Source of the DNA: Platycnemis pennipes
Lineage: Eukaryota > Arthropoda > Insecta > Odonata > Platycnemididae
Length of the DNA stretch: 64,000 bases
Assembly: GCA_933228895.1 (NCBI GenBank)
Contig: CAKOGI010000065.1
Location: 1-64,000, forward strand
Direction: 5' to 3'
Each line of letters starts with the position of its first letter. Within the stretch, counting starts at the first letter, position 1. The translations under genes and the position numbers were made by a program. The notes under the pieces are model-generated. The model ran no database searches and was not told where the DNA came from. It was given only the letters and a program-made list of their open reading frames with translations. Shown one piece after another: positions 1 to 11,691 of the stretch.

Positions 1-480
1 AGAAAAGGCTAAAAAACACAGAAAGGAACCCCTGGCGAAAGCTTACACGTGGCCGATGCGCGCCTACCACAGCACCAGAATGCGCGATCGCACTTGCCCA
101 AACACTCGGGTGTTCCGTGATGAGACGGCCAGGCTATTAGAGACTGAATATCACTGTTACGTACAGTGGGCCATCGTACTACCGGTTAGGAAACTCATCG
201 CTTTTTTATACGTTTTGCCGCATGAAGCAACTTTTGGTATTAATCCTTGTCACTCTTCTATTTAAAAAAACTACGCACGAACCGAAACAGGGACTATACA
301 ATACATATTAAAATATTAGATCTTTAAAATGAAATGATTAATATTGGTATATTTATGTTTAAAAAGAAAAACAACGATAATTCAACTCCGTTCGGAGTTT
401 AAGTGCATTAACGCCATCTAACGACGAAGTATGAAAATTCCCTATAAATGACTTTCTGACGAAGGAAATACGCAACGTAG
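1..480. other. Window edge, no gene
   Basis: The first 30 bases resemble the end of the coding-like frame of the tandem unit that follows (compare 2632-2660), so the array probably began left of the window. The rest is CpG-containing to about 200 and AT-rich after that. The one open frame (56-265, +) is short and shows no family motif. Confidence 0.4.
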
Positions 481-2428
481 GAACAAATAGTTTGCACCGT
501 TAATAGCTAGGAGAAATAAATTGTCTGATTTAATTTTAAATCAACGGTTTTGACGTTGTATCTAAAATACCGCACCAAGGACCAAACTGTAGATGAAATT
601 TCGAATTTGAGGGGTCGATTCAAAAGGACTATTTCCGATACACAGAGAAATTCAGCGTCATCATGACATCGTATAAAAACGACTATTTCCGATTAACAGA
701 GAACATCAGCGGCAATCTGATGACAGTCTATGCCATAGCTAAACTTGAGAAATGTGTTGGAATCTGTTGGTAACGTCATCCGCCATCATCATACATTCGA
801 CATTTGCACCAAGTGGCGAAGAAATTTCAAACGTTATTCGAAGTTGAGGTCACACAACTCTCTGTGAAAGCAATGAAGTGCCTGGATCTACCGATAACAT
901 AAAAAAACAATATCCTGTTTTAGGTATGCTTGGGAAGTTTTAATTCGACAAAAACACAGCCTTTACGGAAGGGTTTTCGTGTGAGGACGATTTCGGGCGA
1001 CCGCCATCTTGAATTCCTGGATGGGTAAGGGTGTCAAATTTACAGTACTGAGCACTCGTAATAATATAGAGCGTTTCAATGCTTAAAATGTCTTAGTTCA
1101 AAATTTTGATTAGATCAACAGTTAAGACGTTACAACTAAAAGACCGCGAAAAGCTCGCTAATTGCGATGAAATTTCGAATTCGAGGGATCGTATGGATTC
1201 TACTATCGAGATACGGTTAGCAGCACATCGATCATCATCTATCCATCAGCTTAACTTGAGAAATTGATATGAATCCCTCGATAAACAATGGAGGCAGGGT
1301 AGAGAAACTGCGAAAAAACACTGAAAATGCCATTTTTAATTTTTTAATTGTTGTTCAAATTAAAAATTTGCAGTTTTCGGATTTATCCCTAAGGGCATGT
1401 TTGGAAAGCTACCTACGTACCAATTTTCAAATCTCTAGCTCTTCTGGAAGTGGGATAGAATTTGTATACGTGAGTCAGTGACGTATCGGGCGACCGCCAT
1501 CTTGAATTTATGTATGGTCAAGGGTGTGAAATTTATAGTACTGAGCATTCGTAATAATATACGTTGACTAAATCACGCTAATACCGAAAGAACCCGAATG
1601 ATAATATGGAAATTTTGAAGAATCGAAGAAATTTCAAACGTTATTCGACTTTGACGTCAAGTAGCACCGTCACTACGCGTCATGGAAACAAAATATTTGC
1701 ATCGTTAGTTAGAGCGTTTCAATGTTTACATACACGTATTTGTCAGAATTTTGATTAGATCAATGGTTGAGACGTTACAACTAAGAAACTTGGAAAAGAT
1801 CTCAAATTTCGATGAAATTTCGAATTCGAGGGATCGTATCGAATGTATCATTTCGACGATCGAGAAACAGTTAGCAGCATATGAATAACAATCTATCCTA
1901 CAGCTTAACTTGAGAAAACGATGTGAATCCGTAGATAAACAAGGGAGCCAGGTTCGAAAAACGGCGAGAAAAAAACGGAAATCCGCCATTTTTAATTTTT
2001 TAATTGTTGTTTAAATTAAAAATTTGCAGTTTTAGGATTTTTCCCCCTGAGCATTATTGGTAAGCTACCTCATCGTCAAATTTCAAATCGCTAGCTATTC
2101 TGGAAGTGGGTTAGCATTTGTATACGTAAGTGACGCTAAACGTAATGCGAGTATGACGTCACGTAGCTCCGTCACTATGCGTCATTGAAACAAACACATT
2201 ACACCGTTAGTTAGAGCTTTTCAATGCCTAAAACAAATATACTTACAGAATTTTGATTAGATCAATAGTTAGGACGTAACAGCAAAAAACCCGCGAAAAG
2301 GTCACAAATTTCTAAACGTAATTCCAATTTGACGTCATGTAGCTCTGTTACTACGCGTCATGGAAACAAATACTTTTAACCGTTGGAAAGACCGTTTCAA
2401 TGCCTAAAGAAAATAGAATGTCAGAATT

Positions 2429-2662
2429 TTGATTAGATCAATAGTTCAGACGGTACAACTAAAAAACCGCGAAAAGGTACAAAATTTCGATAAAATATCG
2501 ACTTTGAGGCACCGTATCGAACGTATCGTTTCGGTTATCGAGAAACAAAAAGCAGCATATCATTCACAATCTATCTCACAGCTTAACTTGAGAAACCGAT
2601 GTGTATCCGTCGATAAACAAATGAGCCATGTTCGGGAAAAGGCAAAAAAACACGGAAAATAA
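2429..2662 (+). CDS. Coiled-coil-like open frame in the last tandem unit
   Basis: Open frame of 77 codons lying wholly inside a repeat unit. The product is rich in charged residues (Arg, Lys, Glu, Gln) and looks helical, with the stretch LRHRIERIVSVIEKQ in the middle and a basic end (REKAKKHGK). Units at about 1105 and 1749 carry the same frame with conservative differences (for example RDRIECIISTIEKQ) but with stops. The start codon is not supported by anything other than being in frame. I recognise no family. It may be a relic of an element-encoded protein or a chance frame spread by tandem duplication. Confidence 0.3.
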   Translation: MIRSIVQTVQLKNREKVQNFDKISTLRHRIERIVSVIEKQKAAYHSQSISQLNLRNRCVSVDKQMSHVREKAKKHGK

Positions 2663-2802
2663 CAGTTTTTAATTATTTAATCATGGTTAAAATTAAAAAT
2701 TTACATTTTTCAGATTTTTCCCTCCGATCAGTTTATGAAAGCTACCTACGTACCAAATTTCAAGTCTCCAGCTATTCTAGAAGTGGGTTAGAATTTGTAT
2801 AC

Positions 2803-2830
2803 GTGAGTGAGTGAGTGAGTGAGTGAGTGA
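2803..2830 (+). repeat. GTGA tetranucleotide microsatellite
   Basis: About seven GTGA copies at the end of the last tandem unit. The homologous sites near 1470 and 2125 have only one or two copies, so the expansion is local. Confidence 0.85.
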
Positions 2831-3234
2831 CGCAAAGGGCTGTATATATACTAGATTCAAGCCACCAAAACTATATTAATACGAAGTCTAAACTTGCTTT
2901 GGACTTGCTTTGTGTTGATGATACTACGAATGTGGTAATGATAGAGCAAATTGCAGAATCTGGCATCTCTTCTCATGAGCAATTTCACGAAATTCAAAAC
3001 CCCAGACCCAATTGCGAAATTCTATAACTTTAGAAACGATGACAGCTTTTACCAAACGAAGTACCTCTTTGACATATATAACTGGGATTTGGATTAAATA
3101 CCTGATGAATTGCCACAAGATATTTCTTTGTTTTGCTTTAGATTCATTTGATCAAAATTCGCTCAATTTCGTGTGGCTCACCATGGATTATGCCTGAAAT
3201 ATATATAGCCAATTCTTGGTATAAGGTTAATTAG

Positions 3235-4075
3235 AAAGGGCACGAAGAAAAAGATAGGAGAGGAAAAAGAAATTTCTATCACACGCAGCTTATAAGAAGT
3301 TGGTAGTCCAAAAATTGAGTGAAAAAACCTAATAGACGAAGCCAAAGCACAAAAACTCACAGGAAGAAAAATAAGTATTATTATCAAGTAATTTTTATCA
3401 ATCCTTTCTCCATTCGTTGAAAGGCTATTAATCCCTGATCTGTCCAAGGAATAGGGAAGGTAATCTGGAAAATTAATTCTGGTTTTCACTAGCGAAGCCG
3501 TTAAATGTTACTTAACTACGGAAAAATATAACTTTAATTGCTAAGGGTCACGATGAGATCCCTATGCATATCATAAAAAGTTATTACCTCTGATATACCT
3601 TATTCTCTTACACATCTTTGGCAAAATACAATTAGGCATATTTCCAGATACTTGAAAAAGAACCTTCCTATGAACAATTTCAGCATATCCAATCCATCCA
3701 CGTCGAGTGACTATAGGCCACTATGATTTTTATTTACTAAAGCAAAAATACTTGAACGAATACCTTTCGACTAAATCAACGCGTACATCAGTGAAAGAGA
3801 TTCGCTCAAGCTATAATTATCTGGTGTTGGGGATACGGCACCCAAGGGACATAGAAACTAAACCATACATTTGCACTCCACTAAAGACATCACCCTTGCG
3901 TCCAATTACATTTTTTCAAAGCATACGACTCAGTAACCAAAGCTATTTTACTATGCTAAAAAAATATTGGGTTCAGCAGCTAAGAATTGGACATGGTTAC
4001 CATCTTTGTTGGATACTGGGGCGCCATCCAATTAGTTGGGTGAAACAGCCATTTTAAAAAGATGACGATGGAGTT
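3235..4075 (+). pseudogene. Jockey-like LINE reverse transcriptase relic
   Basis: Read across three frames, this stretch recalls the linker and front half of a Jockey-type reverse transcriptase. GHDEIPMHIIKKLLPLI at 3547-3598 matches the conserved start of the RT domain. ILLHIFGK, LGIFPDTWK-like and ISNPSTSSDYRPL-like segments follow in order up to 3720. Then come KILERIPFD (3744 on), a KGHRN segment where GFRKGHST is expected, and a KHTTQ/YDSVT stretch that stands for the FSKAYDSV motif before KNWTWLPSLL. Frameshifts and stops are frequent and the FADD catalytic box is not reached. Family assignment rests on motif order only; another LINE clade is possible. Confidence 0.55.
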
Positions 4076-5566
4076 GGCTGCGCCACCCAATTCCCGTGGA
4101 TCCGCATTCCACTAGTAGTTGGCTCCCAAATCCATCTGTTGTGGATAAGGCACGTAATTACTATGTTGCCTTGACTTCGTGTTCCATCCTACTCTTGAAT
4201 AATCATAAATGATTGTATATAAGGATATTTTATTATTATACGAAAATGGCAAGTAAACGGAGCAAATAGGCTCCCATATTTTTTAGTATTGAAGCACTCA
4301 TGCGTCTGCTTTTATAAAAGGCATCAAGCATGCAATGGACGATCAACAATGAACCGTTCTCTACTAAACTTTTCCCATACATTCAACTCATGTGACAATC
4401 TAACATTATCTTTAACTGCATAAGTTAAAAGGATACAAGTATACTGACAGTGGAGTAAAATGGTCTCTATCATTTCTTGCGTGACGAATGCATGTAGTAG
4501 TTGAAAAACATGGCGAGGCAATTAGGTAGCTAAGGGTTAACACAGGAATGATGCAAAGTCAATCCTTTGTCCAATACTCTTTTCTTGGTTCATCAATGAA
4601 CTACCGAGATCCGTTAATGGCAGGGAATATTTTATGCATGCCAACGACTTCCAAATGTGACCGCATTCAACTCCTAAAAAAGTATCTTAAACTATTGGGA
4701 TAAGCGCTGACATCGGCCGTAATGAAACCTAGGGGGTGGAATAGAATGGAGTGGGCTTAAATGAAACTAAAACTAAGGCTATTGTTCTAAAAAAATATTT
4801 AATTGCAATATAAGGTGTCATCAAAACAATGCAATTTACTTTCCGCATTCTGATTAAGGACTTTTATGGGGTTGTTTTGCAGCTGCGCGCCGAATTTGGT
4901 TCTTTAAAATGCCACCATATGGTGTTGTATTTATGGGATCTCGGTCAACGCGGATTGGATCCAGTGTTCGTCAGTGGGTCAGTGTCAGTGCATGCAGTCG
5001 CGTAGTCGCTCGGAAGGTCATGGAGACTCAGGCCCGGATCCATTGCACAAGGGCGTGCACTACGCTCTTTCCTGCACTTCCACCCTTTTCTGCTCTTTCT
5101 CGCGCTTTTCCTAAATTAGCACCAAGGTCACTGTGTGGGGATTAAATCCGGTCAAATTAAGCTACCCAACTTCCTGAGTACGCATGAAATTTGAATTATA
5201 AATAAGTAAACTTGGCTATCATCAAATGATGCATATCTGGTTGTTTGTACCCTATACCGTTCTTGATTAAGTGCAGACTATATGTATTAACGGTACGAAC
5301 CTTCCTGTAATTAATATTAGATTTTGATACTTTGATTTGGACATTTTACGGAAAACACGCTGTTTTAACTTCTTTATATTGCCATGCATAAGTTCATGAA
5401 CATATAATTGTAGCGTTAGTTATCTTATGTAGCGTGGGTTAAGTAAGTATGTTCATATACCAATGAGTCATAACAAAATAACTATTACTTCAGTACATTC
5501 AACATATTAGTTTCTTTTTCCCGGCGTGTTATCCTTGTCATTCAGAAAATAGTTTTTACTCTTCCA
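4076..5566. other. No gene recognised
   Basis: AT-rich DNA with short open frames (4324-4521 minus, 4909-5145 plus) that show no domain. The stretch 4900-5140 is more GC- and CpG-rich than its surroundings. Confidence 0.4.
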
Positions 5567-5656
5567 CAGGCCCGGTGACAGGATTTTCGGGCCAATGGGC
5601 AACTGAGTGGTCCGGCCCCCCCAAAATCCCGGCAACCCCTCTTACTCAATTTAGAC

Positions 5657-5683
5657 CAGGGGGGTTATTCGCTATCTCCGAAT
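5657..5683 (+). repeat. Inner terminal inverted repeat, left
   Basis: The 27 bases beginning CAGGGGGGTTATTC are the reverse complement of 10889-10915 with two mismatches (CTGGGGGGTTATTC at the partner). They sit 90 bases inside the outer hAT end. The CAG start suggests a second hAT-type element, but the flanks (ATTTAGAC left, AACTGCGA right) show no 8-bp duplication. Confidence 0.7.
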
Positions 5684-6225
5684 GACCGTGAACTATTTCG
5701 GAGAACTAATCACTCTTCAAAAGAACGGCTCTTAGGACTCATTCGCGTGGCAGAGGAATGATGATGACGTAGAAACAGTTGAGTAACGAATAGCGAAACG
5801 ACCTACCGCCGACATTGAAATGGAAGGAACTAATTATAATAGCCGATGCATAATTTCAGCCAAAATATAGTGAAATGAAGGTGTTAGGCAATAGATGTCA
5901 TGCGTGATACAAATATTAAATCTTTCAAAGGGAAATTCATCCGATTGACGACGCATGATACTACGTGCGGTGTTACTATAGAAGCCGATATTTTAGCTGT
6001 GTCTAAAGTTATTTTGTCAAGTTTTTTGTTTAGAAACCAGTAACTTCATTTATATTTCAGTTTCGTGACCAAATACCTCCAAGCGTATATTATGTACTAT
6101 ATTCACTAATAGTTTTTTAATCGGTACTTTGACTTACAATATGCACACCTTATTACTATTTGTTCTAGTCGTGGTCAATCTTAACTTAGGAAGACGCCCT
6201 CAAATCGCGGTGGAAAGGGAACACT

Positions 6226-6540
6226 TTAAACTGTGGAAGTTATGCTCACAGAATTACATTCAAAATAATTTTGCCTTTCTTTACTGATGTCGGCGAATGT
6301 AGGATACTCTTTGACATATTGCTGTGCATTATTCAGAAACTTATGGTGATCAACTTTGTCAACATCTTTACTAACATAAGTCACAAATGTGAATAAATGT
6401 GTGAGGTACTCATAGCGTAATGATATTCCTTCATATACTTCTCTGGTGGTAGGTTTTTCAAAAATATATTTGTTGGCATGAATAACCACCTTTTGAAGTT
6501 TAATTTTTATTGGTTTGGCATACCCAGGTTTCCCTGTCAT
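6226..6540 (-). CDS. Unrecognised 104-codon open frame
   Basis: Uninterrupted frame on the minus strand inside the hAT insertion. The product is mixed polar and aromatic, with no signal peptide, repeat or catalytic motif that I can name. Its composition (few low-complexity runs, balanced charges) is more protein-like than most chance frames nearby. It could be an exon of the inner element's cargo or a chance frame. No function is assigned. Confidence 0.25.
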   Translation of the reverse strand: MTGKPGYAKPIKIKLQKVVIHANKYIFEKPTTREVYEGISLRYEYLTHLFTFVTYVSKDVDKVDHHKFLNNAQQYVKEYPTFADISKERQNYFECNSVSITSTV

Positions 6541-7929
6541 ACAATAAATTACAGGAGGTGAACACTTTTTTATGTAGCAGTTTCTGCTTCCTTAGACAAA
6601 CATTCATGACAGGCTTTATTGCACCCATTACCAGCCACTTTCCTTCAGCCATGATACATGAAATCACCTTTTTATCCTATTATTATTCCACTATACACCC
6701 TCATCATAAAAACATTTTCCCCATTCTATGTATCAAAAACCACTACTGCAGACTGAAGCACTTATAGAATTCTACTTCCGTCGGGCTGATAAATGTGCTA
6801 TTTTCTTCTTATTGCAGTTTATTCCTCCTGAATTTTAAAATTTGTTAATTCAACTTTCTGCCTACCAGTGAGCAACTGTGAGAGGTAATTTTCCTAGCTA
6901 GTTCTCTCATTATGTCATTTATTGCCTTTAATAATTTTTCCTCTTATTTATGGTCCAATGCACTTTGTTGTTTTTACTGTGTATTCATTGTATTATTCTT
7001 TAAATCCTTTATTGGTAATAGTTGGCTGTCCTTTTATTTCACATTCATAACCATTGACAAATATTAACAAAGAGAAATCATGACATTTCTCATGAGACAG
7101 GAGGGTAGCACGTATGGGAGAAAAATGTTTAAAGAAATGGATGAAAATTCAGTCTGGGAAGCAGAATTACCATTGATAGGAGACAATAATGATTGGAAGG
7201 CCATGCCCAGGCTGTGAGGAGGCATTTTCTTCTGTTGTAATCTTATTTTAATGCAATATACCTATATATTCCCTTGTGGGAGAGTTGTCCAATTCAAAGG
7301 CTGTTTGTGTGTTTATTTTATGGCCCTGTCTCCCCCAGTTTTGCCAGACCAATTCAGGGACTATGAATTTATAATCTATGTCACAAGGGAACACTAGCCA
7401 GAAGATGAGGAAATATTCACTCATGGTGTTTTCAAGTCTGTTTCCGCACTAATAGGCGCTTCAGACCGGGAGGAAAGGCGTAAGGATAGGGATGGAAGGG
7501 ATAGAAGGGATAGGGATATGTGGTCCGAAGCCACTGAAGGAAATATTCAATCATATCATGTATTCAGAGTATATGCTCCTTATGTGATTGATGAATGGAC
7601 AATCATGGCCATAGAAAAGGAAAGATTGGGAGCATTTGGAATATGGTGAGCCTTGATGAGGGAATATATATAGGCTGTGATCTGAAATTCATTATGAAAA
7701 TATAATTTGTGAAATGTTGCATTCAACTTTCAAAAAGCAAAACAAAAAATTTGTAATGTGAATTGTTTACTACACAGGTGACACCTATTGCACATATCAA
7801 AACCTTATTATGGCAGGCGACAAATAATAAATTGTCCCTTACCCATCATTCTTCCTGCTGTCAGAGACAAGACTATACTGCTACACAGGGTTGGGTCATT
7901 ACGCGTAGAATATTATTTTTCTACATACA

Positions 7930-7995
7930 CATAGAAAATAATGTAGATTATGTAGAATATTGCGTAGATTATGCAGAATATTATGTTGATTATTT
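7930..7995 (+). repeat. Short AT-rich tandem repeat, about 21-24 bases
   Basis: Near-copies of GTAGATTATGTAGAATATT follow one another two to three times with single-base differences. Confidence 0.6.
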
Positions 7996-8078
7996 TTGTG
8001 TCTATAAAATAATGTTTTACGTTTAATAAAATGTAGAAAATTACAATTAAAAAAATAAAGTACAGTATTACATTGATA

Positions 8079-8145
8079 AGGTGTTGTGGTGGCCTAGTGG
8101 GTAGAGTCCTGAGCTACTGATCGGAGGGTCCTGGGTGATGGAGAT
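8079..8145 (+). repeat. tRNA-like SINE head
   Basis: GGTGGCCTAGTGGGTAGAG at 8088-8106 matches a pol III A box (TRGYNNAGTGG). About 25 bases later GGAGGGTCCTGGG stands at the B-box position but is degraded from GGTTCGAATCC. It lies directly before the hAT transposase fragment, so it may be an insertion or a spliced-in tail. It is not a functional tRNA: no cloverleaf closes. Confidence 0.45.
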
Positions 8146-8146
8146 G

Positions 8147-8454
8147 GGTTGGAAGACCTAGTGAAATTCATCAGAGATAGCAAAGACAGTGTTTTTCGTG
8201 TGCTGAGAAATCAGGGCATCAAAAGTCCATCAATCATTTGGGAGCTTGCTAAATGCAAGCATCCAGGTTTATGCAATCTTGCAAATAAATTACTTAATAT
8301 CCCTGCATCTTCTGCACAACTTGAAAAAGTGTTTAGTAATTGGTCATACATACATTGCCCATTAAGGAACAGGCTTACATTTGAAAGATATAAAAGGTTA
8401 CTACATGTCTACCATACACTTAAACTCAAAGATGTCAAATCTGATGAGTATTAG
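8147..8454 (+). pseudogene. hAT transposase, C-terminal dimerisation domain fragment
   Basis: About 100 codons end in a clear hAT dimerisation region. LANKLLNIPASSAQLEKVFS, then NW, LRNRL and a KRLLHVYHTLK-like tail appear in the family order. In hAT transposases this C-terminal helix region mediates multimerisation and carries part of the RNase H-like catalytic fold. The upstream DDE portion and BED zinc finger are not visible, and a stop at 8134-8136 closes the frame just upstream, next to the tRNA-like segment. No ATG supports the start; the frame simply begins after that stop. It may belong to the outer or to the inner hAT element. Confidence 0.85.
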
Positions 8455-10888
8455 CCACTGGAAAATAAAAACATTAATAAACAGTAAATTCTTTTAATTG
8501 ATTAGGGGAGTATATCTAATCCCTACTTACCAGTATTTTTCATTATTATTCTACTAACAGTAGCTGGTATTTAACAATATGCTCAAAAACATCTTTTACT
8601 TTGTTAATTTAGATGAGATTTCAGATAGGTAGGCCTACACCTCAAAAGGGGGTGAGTGCCAATCATTTATGTTCATAGAATTAGAAATGAAAACATTTAA
8701 GCCTACTCAAGGAACATATATATGCATGGTCCTAGTGTTTCCAGCTGAATATCTATCTATCCCACATAACTCAAGATAGGCATTAAAAACTAAGTAAGCC
8801 TACACTGTCCTATACGACATCTCCAAATTTAATACTATAAAAAAATACTAAATGCCAACTTGTCAAAGATGAGACTTAACACAACCAAAAATTATAGTTT
8901 TATTGTTTTAATCTTACAACTTAGAGACTACTCTTTTCTCCATGTGGCTTTATTGTAGTCTTATTCTTGACATTTCTAATTGTATCATGTTGTAATCATT
9001 CTGTAGAACTTCCAAAAATACATCATAATTGTAGTTTTAAAACAATAGAGGTCTTTCCTCTGTCTGAAAGAGAAATGACCAGCAATAAAGGGAGCAGTAA
9101 GCCCTGAAACAACAAGTAAACATACAGCTCTTAAGTTGTTTTTTGATGGTAACTTTCTCTTGACCTTGATAGAGGTGCAGTAATATACTTCCTATAATGT
9201 TTCACTTAGTGGCAATGGACATAATTTCACTTCAATTAAAATACCAGTTAATATAATTCTTAATCTAGCCTACTGCATATATAACTAAATGCAAGTACTT
9301 GCCATAGAAAATTTTAAAAATGACATGAAGTGGTTACAAATGACTCAGGCCTACACCAATCAATCTAGAAAATATTGCTTTGACTCATGGATAATTTAGC
9401 ATTTAGACAGTTCAGTCTTGGATAGTTATTGATTTCCTGGCAGGCCTAGCAATGGTAGGCTTGTAATAGGCTATTTAAGTTAAAACTGCACTACATATAG
9501 GTTTAATGATTAAAATGTATTAGTTTATTGTATTCACACTACCAGTAGGAATGACTATCTGTCAGTCTATTTTTATAAGCAAACAAAGCCGTCGTTTAGA
9601 TGGAAATAAAAACAAAAATTTTATTCACTGCATTGTAAAAACATGTAACTTGTGGTACGTACTCGTTCAAACATATGGGTGTTCAACGTGCGAAATACTG
9701 ACATCACTTTTATAAATTTTCAATAACCGCAAGGGTAAATCATATGCCGGGACCAACCTCAACGTCACATGAAGAGAATTTTGGTCGAACAATACAGCAC
9801 ACATGCGTCGAAAAACATTAAGACATTGATCGCGGAAGTAGGTAACAACTAATTTAGTAACGCACGGTGAAGTACGCGAAATAACCTGAATAAACACACA
9901 TAACTGACGATTAAATCACACCAAGTTAAGCAAAATATCAGTAGCCGGTTCTTGCGATTGATATGCAAGAATAACAGGTAAGAAACTTTAAGAAACACCA
10001 TCAAATAAGCAAACAATGACGAAAACAGAATATCTTATGACGATAACAATATAAATATCACTAGTGTTTCTCAGCGTTACTTTTGCTGTACCCATCAACA
10101 ATTTTCCAACATGCTAGCAAAATTGAAGCTGTTGCAATGTATCAAATAATAATAAAGTGTTGTCGTTTCAAGCAAGTATCAACAAGCACGACTCTCACAG
10201 GCAAATTATGGTTGTTTCCACGTAAACCCAAGTTGCACTAGAATTGAAACATCGTCCATATTTTATTTGAAGCAAAGGTCAGCACACCAACTCCACAAAT
10301 AAACGCCAAAAGTATGAAATACGATATATCCTTGTGCTTCGCCTCAATTCATCGACAGCATTGACAGTATGGAGCATGGCATCAACTAGATTATACATCA
10401 CAAACATCACCACGATATACACATCCGTAACTAGAACTATTTACGTTACCTGCACATTAGAGATAAAAAATTGTCGCAATCCAAAACCGATATTTCACTA
10501 AACCTTTGTCAACCTTCGAATAAGCCAGAATAGCCCATTGCACTTAAATGACATTTATCACACAGGCTACAGTATTATCCCACTATCACAATAAATATAA
10601 TGACATTGAAAAGATGGTAATAGGCAATAAATTCTACAAAATTCAATCTACCATAACAACGATAACAACCTTCAACCCTCACCTTTCGTTCGCTAGAACA
10701 ATAGCGCCAGTCCGCCTGCCTCGTAGCAGGCGGACCCTGAAGCTCGCATTTTTCGGAGAAACGAACCACTCCCGTCGCCGTGAGCCGTTACGCGCGCGCC
10801 CCAAGGGAGCACCTATGGAACTACCAATGATGACGTTTCATACCCATATAAGGTGAAAGGCATGACGTCGTGTCCCGTGAATGGGGAA
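8455..10888. other. hAT interior, no further gene
   Basis: Mostly AT-rich sequence. A GC- and CpG-rich block lies at about 10680-10860, next to the inner right terminal repeat, with CCGCCTGC...GCAGGCGG (10712-10733) able to form a hairpin. The open frame 9667-9897 (minus) shows no motif. Confidence 0.45.
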
Positions 10889-10915
10889 ATTCGGAGATAG
10901 AGAATAACCCCCCAG
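10889..10915 (-). repeat. Inner terminal inverted repeat, right
   Basis: Partner of 5657-5683 (25 of 27 positions). Both the terminal run of G/C and the CTATCTCCGAAT part are conserved. Confidence 0.7.
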
Positions 10916-11691
10916 AACTGCGAAATTTCAGGTTATGTTATAACCAAGACTTATCTGATTATCAGGTTTTTCTGCTGAAGAAACTTGCACACTGCCATAA
11001 TCTTTTGCACATTTTGCACATTATCTTTTGATTGATTATAAATCGTCCTTTTTTAAATGAAACACATGTCAGTGGATTGGGATGGGGAAACAATTTCAAA
11101 ATGAAAACTTTTTGACCGTGTAACATACTTTACACTCATTTTACAGTAATCAAAACAAGGACTTACTTGAATATGAAAATTTTATAAAAAGCCCTATACA
11201 AAACGTACTTTTCTTTTTTTTCAAAATTAGCATATCCACAACTACTCTCATCTTTTCGGAGATACGGAGTTACAAAGTATACAAGGATAACAAAGTATAC
11301 AAGTAAACAATAGACTTTAGACGGGGGTTGGGGTTTCTTGTCGTTCAGGTTACAATATGTCACTGAGTGGCGAAGTTCGCGGCAAAGGGAGGGGAGGTGA
11401 GTCACGGCGCCCGCGCTTCTCGCTCTGTTCCTCTCCATCACCCCAAAACCCTCGATGACCACAACAATGCTAACTTCATACTTCTCTATTGCACACCGAC
11501 ACACACTCTACCTTCATTTGTTTTTTTCACTTCTTAAACAACAAAATGTTGCATTCTTTTTGGCATTTAAATTTACTCATACTTTAAACTTTTATTTTCA
11601 ATTAATTTATTTTGGCCCGGGCCCCCTGATGGCCCGGGCCCCTGGGCATTTACCCCCTTTGCCCCCCCTTGTTGCCGGCCCTGCTCTTCCA

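Larger units (their letters stand above)
481..2835 (+). repeat. Degenerate tandem array, units about 0.5-0.7 kb
   Basis: Landmarks recur in the same order. TTTTGATTAGATCAA or close variants occur near 525 (weak), 1105, 1749, 2251 and 2434. An AT-rich block ending AATTAAAAATTTGCAG occurs near 1331, 1988 and 2666. GAAGTGGGTTAGAATTTGTATACGTGAG-like text occurs near 1447, 2103 and 2781. CGGGCGACCGCCATCTTGAATT occurs near 984 and 1486. Spacing between landmarks varies from 183 to 678 bases, so units have been partly deleted or duplicated. Three units keep the same coding-like frame. The array ends at a short GTGA microsatellite. I do not recognise the family; it could be a complex satellite or tandem copies of a decayed element. 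Confidence 0.75.
5567..11683. mobile_element. hAT-superfamily insertion with perfect 8-bp target duplication
   Basis: CTCTTCCA occurs at 5559-5566 immediately before CAGGCCCGGT, and again at 11684-11691 immediately after ACCGGCCCTG-like text (GCCGGCCCTG). Read inward the two ends begin CAGGCCCGGT and CAGGGCCGGC, the CAG-start typical of hAT termini, and an 8-bp duplication is the hAT hallmark. The subterminal regions are rich in GGCCC and CCCGGG blocks. The 6.1 kb interior holds a hAT transposase C-terminus (8147-8454), but also a second TIR pair (5657-5683 and 10889-10915). The original element may therefore be a short non-autonomous copy of about 0.86 kb carrying a nested insertion. Coding is broken, so it is not autonomous. 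Confidence 0.8.

Noticed and set aside
481..2835. CRISPR-like regular repeats
   Set aside because: Units are hundreds of bases long, diverged and without uniform spacers; nothing else suggests a prokaryotic source.
10548..10856. 102-codon frame over the CpG-rich block near the inner hAT terminal repeat
   Set aside because: No motif; overlapping frames on both strands arise from the GC-rich composition.
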